Source of the DNA: Acidobacteriaceae bacterium
Lineage (GTDB): Bacteria > Acidobacteriota > Terriglobia > Terriglobales > Acidobacteriaceae
Assembly: GCA_030040395.1 (NCBI GenBank)
Contig: JASHTU010000483.1
Location: forward strand, 1-9,337
DNA length: 9,337 nt
Direction: 5' to 3'
The position numbers were made by a program, and so were the translations under genes. Below are positions 5,821-9,337 of this stretch, in pieces; the stretch's first letter is position 1; the number at the start of each line of letters is the position of its first letter. Under the pieces are notes generated by a model. It did no database searches, was not told where the DNA came from, and saw nothing but the letters and a program-made list of their open reading frames with translations.

Positions 5821-7085
5821 GTCTCTATTGCGCACACGGAAGCGTGGATACCGATTTCTCCGCGGAGCAGTTGAAAGATCTGCTTGCGGAGAGTCTTGCC
5901 AAGCTGGGCCAGCGGAGCAGCGTACTTGCTGTGCCGCCCGATCAGAGCCGCGAACACTCCCGCGCCGGCGTGCTGACCCGCTACGCGTGGGAGTATTACG
6001 GCGACCGGCTGAAGGCCGTGCTGCCGGCCATCGGCACGCACACGCCCATGCGGCCCGATCAGCTTGCGCACATGTTCTGCGGCGTGCCGCTAGAGCTGTT
6101 TCGGGTGCATAACTGGCGCGCCGACGTCGAGACGTTGGGCGAACTGCCGGCGGAATTCATTCGCGAACAATCGGAAGGCCAACTGAACTATACCTGGCCG
6201 GCGCAGGTAAATAAGCTGATTTCACGCGGCGGTTTCGATCTCATTCTTTCCATCGGGCAGGTTGTGCCGCACGAAGTGATCGGCATGGCCAGTTACACCA
6301 AAAACATTTTGATCGGCACGGGCGGGCGTGAAAGCATCAACCGCAGCCATTATCTGGGCGCGGTGTACGGCATGGAGCGCATCATGGGCCGCGCGGAGAC
6401 TCCCGTGCGCACGGTGCTCAACTGCGCCGCCGATCGCTTTTTGCGCCACTTGCCGATCGTTTATGTGCTGACGGTGGTGGGCCGCAAAGCCGACGGCGGC
6501 CTGGCGGTGCGCGGGCTGTTCATCGGCGACGATGTCGAATGCTTTTTCCGCGCCGCCGACCTGAGCCTCAAGGTCAACTTCGAGATCGTGGACGAGCCCA
6601 TCCGCAAAGCCGTGGTGTATCTCGATCCTAACGAGTTTCACTCTACCTGGATCGGCAACAAGGCGGTCTATCGCACGCGCATGGCGCTGGCGGACGGCGC
6701 GGAACTGATTATCCTGGCGCCCGGCGTGCGCGAGTTTGGCGAAGACAAAGGCATTGATGCGCTGATCCGCAAGTACGGGTATCGGGGTACGCCGGCCACG
6801 CTCGAAGCGGTAAATGCGAATGCCGATTTGGCCGGTGATTTGGGCGCCGCGGCGCATCTCATCCATGCTTCCTCGGAGGGGCGCTTCACCATTACCTGGT
6901 GCCCAGCGCATCTAAGCCGCAAGGAGGTCGAGAGCGTAGGGTACCAATACGGCGATCTGGAAGCGATGCTCCGCCGCTACAATCCTGCGGAGCTCAGGCA
7001 TGGATGCAACCATGTGGATGGAGAGGATTTGTTTTTTGTCGCCAATCCGGGATTGGGATTGTGGGCGCATCGCAGCCGCCTTTAA
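5817..7085 (+). CDS. LarA-superfamily nickel-pincer racemase/epimerase homologue; candidate hexonate 2-epimerase
   Basis: A 422-residue cytoplasmic protein, similar in length to lactate racemase LarA (~425 aa). Motifs align in order with the residues that hold and use the nickel-pincer nucleotide cofactor in LarA: PDQSR (41-45, Arg45 like LarA Arg75), GTHTP (73-77, His75 like His108), VHNW (97-100), VPHEVIG (150-156, His152 like His174), YTKNILIG (160-167, Lys162 like the cofactor-linked Lys184), NRSHY (175-179, His178 like His200) and WIGNKAV (278-284). LarA relatives racemise or epimerise alpha-hydroxyacids, and one characterised branch is a D-gluconate 2-epimerase. Lactate is an unlikely substrate in this setting. 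D-mannonate to D-gluconate, or another hexonate/uronate carbon next to the carboxylate, fits the operon better (inference). The cofactor genes larB, larC and larE are not in view. The start overlaps the transporter stop by 4 bp. Confidence 0.82.
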   Translation: MSLYCAHGSVDTDFSAEQLKDLLAESLAKLGQRSSVLAVPPDQSREHSRAGVLTRYAWEYYGDRLKAVLPAIGTHTPMRPDQLAHMFCGVPLELFRVHNWRADVETLGELPAEFIREQSEGQLNYTWPAQVNKLISRGGFDLILSIGQVVPHEVIGMASYTKNILIGTGGRESINRSHYLGAVYGMERIMGRAETPVRTVLNCAADRFLRHLPIVYVLTVVGRKADGGLAVRGLFIGDDVECFFRAADLSLKVNFEIVDEPIRKAVVYLDPNEFHSTWIGNKAVYRTRMALADGAELIILAPGVREFGEDKGIDALIRKYGYRGTPATLEAVNANADLAGDLGAAAHLIHASSEGRFTITWCPAHLSRKEVESVGYQYGDLEAMLRRYNPAELRHGCNHVDGEDLFFVANPGLGLWAHRSRL

Positions 7086-7090
7086 GGAGG
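7084..7090 (+). promoter_or_regulatory. Shine-Dalgarno of uxaE, overlapping the upstream stop codon
   Basis: AAGGAGG shares its first two bases with the TAA stop of the LarA-like gene and lies 7 nt before ATG at 7098. The placement suggests reinitiation by ribosomes finishing the upstream gene. Confidence 0.8.
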
Positions 7091-7097
7091 AAGGATC

Positions 7098-8417
7098 ATG
7101 GATCGGGGCCGAAAGCTCGGCAAATATTCTGTTGGCGTGGGAGACCGGTTTGGGCGGCAGGCCAAAGCCCAGTTGCAGGCATGCATAGAAGCCCGGGAAA
7201 ACGGCGTCGAAATTGAACCGGTGTGGAATAAATCGAACCGCGAGCACATGATCATCGGCTCGGAGCCGGCTTCTGTGCGGCGGGCTGCGGATGCGGCCGT
7301 GAAGGCGCTGGGCTGGACCGCGCCGTACTACTGCGATGCGGACCACATTACCGCGCAGACCGTCGGCCGCTTCATTGACGCGTGCGATTTCTTCACCCTC
7401 GATGTGGCCGACTTTATCGGGCAGGCCGCGCCGGTTGAGGACATCGACAGTTTTGTGAAGCGGCACGGGGAACTCCAGGGAACGATCGAATTGCCGGGCG
7501 CCAATGGCGCCGTTGAGATCACCAGCGAAGTGTTGCGGGAAACGGCGCAAAAGTTTCTGGCCGCGGTGAAAAAGGCCGGCGTGGTGTATCGGGTTATCGA
7601 GAAGGCGAAGGGCGCGGGCGCTTTCATCTCTGAGGTTTCGATGGACGAGACCGATCGCGCGCAAAGCCCCGCGGAACTGTTGATCATTCTGGCGGCGATT
7701 GCCGATGAAGGCATACCTGTACAGACCATCGCCCCGAAATTCAGCGGGCGTTTCAACAAGGGTGTGGATTACGTGGGCGACAGCGGGCAGTTCGAGCGCG
7801 AGATGGCGCTGGATGTGGCGGCCATTGCGCACGTGGTCCGGCGATATGGACTGCCTGGGAATCTCAAGCTGAGCATCCACTCCGGCAGCGACAAGTTCTC
7901 GATCTATCCTGCGATTCACGCGACGATAAGGCGCTTCAACGCCGGAGTGCATCTGAAGACCGCCGGAACCACGTGGCTCGAAGAGCTGATTGGGCTGGCC
8001 GAGGCGGGCGGCGATGGGCTGGCGCTGGCCAAGGAGGTGTATATCGAGGCGCTGGCGCACCGCGAGGAGTTGTGCGCCCCGTACGCCGCGGTGATTGACA
8101 TCGATCCGGCGAAGCTGCCTTCGGCGGCGGAGATGCGGGGGTGGTCTTCGGAGCAGTACACGTCGGCGCTGCGCCACGTGGAAGGAGCGGCTGCGTACAA
8201 CCCCAGCCTGCGCCAGCTGCTGCATGTCGGCTTCAAGGTTGCGGCCAAGATGGGACGCCGCTACCTGGATCTGCTGGAAGCGAACGAGGCGGTGATTGCG
8301 AAGAACGTGACGGAGAACCTGTATCTCCGTCATATTGCCCCGGTATATTTGGGGACGACCGGCGGCGCTGCGACCGAGCGGCGCACCCCGGAATTGCTTG
8401 CTACGGAGAAGGCATGA
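7098..8417 (+). CDS. uxaE: D-tagaturonate/D-fructuronate epimerase
   Basis: A 439-residue cytoplasmic enzyme of the UxaE family, known from Thermotoga maritima, where it converts D-tagaturonate to D-fructuronate by C4 epimerisation so that galacturonate enters the glucuronate branch without altronate enzymes. Conserved stretches include PYYCDADHITAQTVGRFI (76-93), DFFTLDVADFIG (97-108), EVSMDETDRAQSP (179-191), PVQTIAPKFSGRFNKGVDY (207-225), LSIHSGSDKFSIYP (258-271) and HLKTAGTTWLEEL (285-297). The dense Asp, His and Lys residues in them resemble a metal-dependent TIM-barrel active site (inference). The family name rests on recognising these motifs and on the neighbours: UxaC makes its substrate two genes upstream. 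It follows the LarA-like gene after 12 bp and overlaps the SDR start by 4 bp. Confidence 0.88.
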   Translation: MDRGRKLGKYSVGVGDRFGRQAKAQLQACIEARENGVEIEPVWNKSNREHMIIGSEPASVRRAADAAVKALGWTAPYYCDADHITAQTVGRFIDACDFFTLDVADFIGQAAPVEDIDSFVKRHGELQGTIELPGANGAVEITSEVLRETAQKFLAAVKKAGVVYRVIEKAKGAGAFISEVSMDETDRAQSPAELLIILAAIADEGIPVQTIAPKFSGRFNKGVDYVGDSGQFEREMALDVAAIAHVVRRYGLPGNLKLSIHSGSDKFSIYPAIHATIRRFNAGVHLKTAGTTWLEELIGLAEAGGDGLALAKEVYIEALAHREELCAPYAAVIDIDPAKLPSAAEMRGWSSEQYTSALRHVEGAAAYNPSLRQLLHVGFKVAAKMGRRYLDLLEANEAVIAKNVTENLYLRHIAPVYLGTTGGAATERRTPELLATEKA

Positions 8418-9190
8418 ACGCCGATCTTTTCAGCCTGGAAGGAAAAATCGCGGTGGTGACCGGAGGCTCATCGGGCATCGGCCGCGCCCTCAGCCTCGGG
8501 TTGGCTGAGGCCGGCGCGGACGTGATTGCGACGGCGCGCCGCCGGCAGCAGGTGGAGGAAACCGCCGCCGCTATCGAATCGCGCGGGCGGCGGACATTAC
8601 GCCTAACCTCGGACGTTTGCGAACGGGCATCGCTCGAAAGGCTACTTACCGCGACCCTCGACAGCTTTGGCAAAGTGGATATTCTGGTGAACTGCGCCGG
8701 GATTATCAAGCGCGCGCCTACGCTCGATTTTCCAGAAGAAGAGTGGAACAACATTCTGAACACCAATCTGACGGGCACGCTGCGCGCCTGCCAAGTCTTC
8801 GGCAAACCCATGCTGGAGCGGGGCTACGGACGCATCGTCAATATCGCGTCGCTCAATAGCTTCGTGTCTCTGAGCGAAGTGGCGGCCTATGCGGCGAGCA
8901 AGGCCGGCGTGGCGTCGCTGACGCGTTCGCTGGCAGTGGAGTGGTCGAAGCTGGGCGTGACCGTGAACGCCATCGCGCCCGGAGTTTTCCGCACCGAACT
9001 GAACGCCAAGCTGCTCGACAGCACGGCGCGCGGGCAGGAGTTGCTGATGCGCACGCCGATGGGACGCTTCGGCAAGACCGAAGAATTGGTGGGCGCGGCG
9101 ATTTTTCTCGCTTCCGACAGTTCGTCGTTCATCACCGGCCAGATTCTGGCGGTGGATGGAGGATTCCTGGCCAGCGGCGTGAACCAATAG
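8414..9190 (+). CDS. SDR oxidoreductase, KduD / gluconate 5-dehydrogenase-like; candidate fructuronate reductase
   Basis: A 258-residue classical short-chain dehydrogenase. The Rossmann fold carries TGGSSGIG (16-23) and NCAG (93-96), the latter a variant of the usual NNAG. The catalytic set is Ser146, Tyr159 and Lys163 (YAASK); Asn120 completes the usual tetrad in NTNLTG. It ends with the usual T-G-Q-I-L-A-V-D-G-G-F. The opening LFSLEGKIAVVTGG and IASLNSF strongly recall KduD, which makes 2-keto-3-deoxygluconate from the unsaturated-uronate branch of pectin degradation, and gluconate 5-dehydrogenases. In this operon, reduction of D-fructuronate (5-keto-D-mannonate) to D-mannonate would fill the step after UxaE. 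Both roles are open. The start at 8414, with GGAG 5 nt upstream, overlaps the uxaE stop by 4 bp; the same frame is open back to 8141, but that stretch lies inside uxaE. It is the last gene before the terminator. Confidence 0.9.
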   Translation: MNADLFSLEGKIAVVTGGSSGIGRALSLGLAEAGADVIATARRRQQVEETAAAIESRGRRTLRLTSDVCERASLERLLTATLDSFGKVDILVNCAGIIKRAPTLDFPEEEWNNILNTNLTGTLRACQVFGKPMLERGYGRIVNIASLNSFVSLSEVAAYAASKAGVASLTRSLAVEWSKLGVTVNAIAPGVFRTELNAKLLDSTARGQELLMRTPMGRFGKTEELVGAAIFLASDSSSFITGQILAVDGGFLASGVNQ

Positions 9191-9203
9191 GCTCGGCGCC
9201 GGG

Positions 9204-9228
9204 CCAATCAATTCTGCACGGCGATTGG
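9204..9228. repeat. Small inverted repeat after the SDR gene
   Basis: CCAATC (9204-9209) and GATTGG (9223-9228) are exact 6-bp complements around a 13-nt loop, placed just before the terminator hairpin. It could be a minor 3'-end structure of the operon message or chance. Confidence 0.3.
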
Positions 9229-9231
9229 TAA

Positions 9232-9280
9232 GCGGGCGAGGCTGTGGCGGACGGCGCAGCCTCACGCGCCGCGTTTTTTT
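9232..9280 (+). terminator. Rho-independent terminator of the uronate operon
   Basis: A 9-bp stem pairs 9238-9246 with 9255-9263 (GAGGCTGTG with CGCAGCCTC, one G-T pair) across an 8-nt loop. It extends outward through small bulges: 9236-9237 with 9266-9267, and 9232-9235 with 9269-9272. One base later seven T residues run from 9274 to 9280. It sits 41 bp after the SDR stop and marks the operon end. No matching T-run exists on the other strand, so it acts in one direction. Confidence 0.85.
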
Positions 9281-9285
9281 GCGCT

Positions 9286-9337
9286 TCAGTGCAGCGAGAC
9301 TTTGGCTCCGGTCAATTGCATAATGGCTTCGCCTTGG
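9286..9337 (-). CDS. C-terminal end of a convergent gene, product unrecognised
   Basis: On the minus strand an open frame enters from the right edge and ends at TGA (9288-9286). The visible residues, QGEAIMQLTGAKVSLH, are too few to identify a family. Ending just beyond the operon terminator, in convergent orientation, it has a normal position for a neighbouring gene, but the stretch is short enough that chance cannot be excluded. Confidence 0.4.
   Translation of the reverse strand, partial: QGEAIMQLTGAKVSLH

Noticed and set aside
5817..7085. Calling the LarA homologue a lactate racemase
   Set aside because: The cofactor residues fit the superfamily, but the context is sugar-acid catabolism and the lysine motif differs from lactate racemases, so a lactate role is not supported.
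6912..8333. 473-codon open frame on the minus strand
   Set aside because: Antisense shadow of uxaE; its composition is Arg/His/Gln-rich and no motif is recognisable.
8141..8413. Longer form of the SDR starting at 8141
   Set aside because: The extra 91 residues are an out-of-frame reading of the 3' part of uxaE. The start at 8414 has a GGAG site and gives a standard SDR N-terminus.

Overview
This 9.3-kb, GC-rich window looks like bacterial chromosome. It is most likely from an acidobacterium (Acidobacteriota), because the TonB-dependent receptor at the left edge is of the Oar-like type, with an N-terminal carboxypeptidase-regulatory-like domain, that is greatly expanded in that phylum. The phylum call is an inference from gene style, not from a marker gene. 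I saw no rRNA, tRNA, CRISPR array or mobile element.

Layout. Minus strand, left side: the N-terminal ~596 residues of an outer-membrane TonB-dependent receptor (running off the left edge), preceded by a ~275-bp intergenic region, then a GntR/FadR-family repressor. The repressor is divergent from a compact plus-strand cluster of five genes: uronate isomerase (uxaC), an MFS hexuronate transporter (exuT-like), a LarA-superfamily nickel-pincer racemase/epimerase homologue, tagaturonate/fructuronate epimerase (uxaE), and a KduD/gluconate-5-dehydrogenase-like SDR. The last four genes are tightly packed: two 4-bp ATGA overlaps and one 12-bp gap. The cluster ends in a strong predicted rho-independent terminator. 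A minus-strand gene converges on it from the right edge (only 16 residues visible).

How it fits together. D-galacturonate and D-glucuronate (pectin and glucuronan sugars) would cross the outer membrane through the receptor and the inner membrane through the ExuT-like carrier. UxaC would make D-tagaturonate and D-fructuronate, and UxaE would interconvert them, so that the galacturonate branch needs no altronate enzymes. The SDR is a candidate for reducing D-fructuronate to D-mannonate, although a KduD role is the main alternative. The LarA homologue is the unexpected member: this superfamily epimerises alpha-hydroxyacids, including D-gluconate at C2, so a D-mannonate/D-gluconate 2-epimerase is a plausible role. 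Mannonate dehydratase, KDG kinase/aldolase and the LarB/C/E cofactor genes are not in the window.

Regulation. Three near-identical 11-bp palindromes (TGGTCTGACCA type) occur: one at the predicted uxaC transcription start and two in the region upstream of the receptor. They suggest that the GntR/FadR protein co-regulates outer-membrane uptake and the catabolic operon.
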